Assembly: GCF_037101375.1 (NCBI RefSeq)
Contig: NZ_AP029019.1
Location: 2,895,001 to 2,959,000 of the forward strand
DNA length: 64,000 nt
Direction: 5' to 3'
Source: Acidovorax sp. DW039
Lineage (GTDB): Bacteria > Pseudomonadota > Gammaproteobacteria > Burkholderiales > Burkholderiaceae_C
Below are positions 63,715 to 64,000 of this stretch, one piece after another. The notes beneath the pieces were generated by a model, which saw only the letters and a list, made by a program, of their open reading frames with translations, was not told the origin of the DNA and did not search any database. The stretch's first letter is position 1. Every line of letters starts with the position of its first letter. A program made the position numbers and the translations under genes.

Positions 63715-64000
63715 CTACTTTCCCTGTGCGCTGAGGAGTTGAAAATTCAGCAGCCGTGTCGCCATCACGGTCTCTGCAAAGAAGAACAGCAGCGCCATGA
63801 GGAATGAGACCACACCGGTCAGAAAACTCGTCACCGCCCAGCTGTGTCCCCGGAAGTCCATCGTCTCACCCAGAAACAGCAGCACGATCGTGACACCGAT
63901 GAAGAAGCCACAAAGCGTCAGCAGCCCGATGCAGGCATTGGCAAGCCGGCCTCGGGTGCGCAGGTAACCCAGTTCCAGGATTGCCATGTCGTGCTGTGCC
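63715..64000 (-). CDS. DUF2721-like membrane protein, N-terminus beyond window edge
   Basis: Visible part of 94 codons with two transmembrane helices: ANACIGLLTLCGFFIGVTIV and VTSFLTGVVSFLMALLFFFA, then ETVMATRLLNF. This resembles the C-terminal part of DUF2721 proteins. An ATG at 63987 exists, but codons continue in frame upstream to the window edge (AQHD before MAILELGYLRTRGR), consistent with a longer protein that starts outside the window. Confidence 0.7.
   Translation of the reverse strand, partial: AQHDMAILELGYLRTRGRLANACIGLLTLCGFFIGVTIVLLFLGETMDFRGHSWAVTSFLTGVVSFLMALLFFFAETVMATRLLNFQLLSAQGK

Overview
The window looks like chromosome of a betaproteobacterium of the order Burkholderiales, most likely family Comamonadaceae (Acidovorax or a near relative). 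This is inferred from the GC-rich coding sequence, the ilvI-ilvH-ilvC-pssA-leuA gene order, the DUF3106/DUF3619/DUF3149 proteins typical of that group, and a dispersed GCGCAAGCAGCTAT-type intergenic repeat that I associate with Comamonadaceae from memory. No plasmid, phage or CRISPR locus was seen. Most of the window is housekeeping chromosome with one degraded insertion sequence near the left end.

Left part (1-24.4 kb): a truncated branched-chain amino acid binding protein; a decayed IS3-family element (700-1926); the rRNA hydroxylation protein rlhA; two identical tRNA-Asn genes; the N-degron pair aat-bpt; an IclR regulator; pbpG; and, on the minus strand, the branched-chain amino acid operon ilvI-ilvH-ilvC-pssA-leuA. 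A leucine-codon leader peptide and attenuator lie directly before leuA. Divergent from ilvI is an ECF-like sigma factor operon with DUF3619 (a candidate anti-sigma factor), DUF3106, RDD, diacylglycerol kinase and LOG genes. Then come nadE-glnB, a FemAB-like acyltransferase and a chemoreceptor with a zinc-binding CZB domain.

Middle part (24.4-47.1 kb): soluble (ppa) and membrane proton-pumping (hppA) pyrophosphatases are divergently arranged. A mixed group follows: ferritin-like hydrolase, Mpo1-like protein, Crp/Fnr regulator, aldehyde dehydrogenase, DUF2889, SDR, methyltransferase and patatin. Next is a tightly overlapping chemosensory operon on the minus strand, 46073 down to 34855: a tandem-tip soluble receptor, a triple-CheW protein, CheB, a HEAT protein, CheR, a response regulator, CheA, a STAS-like protein, a second response regulator and a membrane receptor. 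A PilJ-type periplasmic protein sits just upstream of this operon.

Right part (47.1-64 kb): molybdenum cofactor genes moaA-mobA-moeA with an FNR-type box; a thioredoxin-like protein; a SIMPL-domain protein; an OmpR/EnvZ pair; ispD and ispF; mfd; serB; and a nitric-oxide response locus (nsrR divergent from ric and a truncated haemoglobin, with two NsrR-like sites between). Three small conserved genes close the window, the last cut by the right edge.

The points most worth a second look are the leuA attenuator, the dispersed repeat that has entered three coding sequences (it encodes the signal-peptide core of the SIMPL protein), the triple-CheW fusion with an internal ribosome-binding site, the unusual chemosensory operon, and the sigma/DUF3619 pair.
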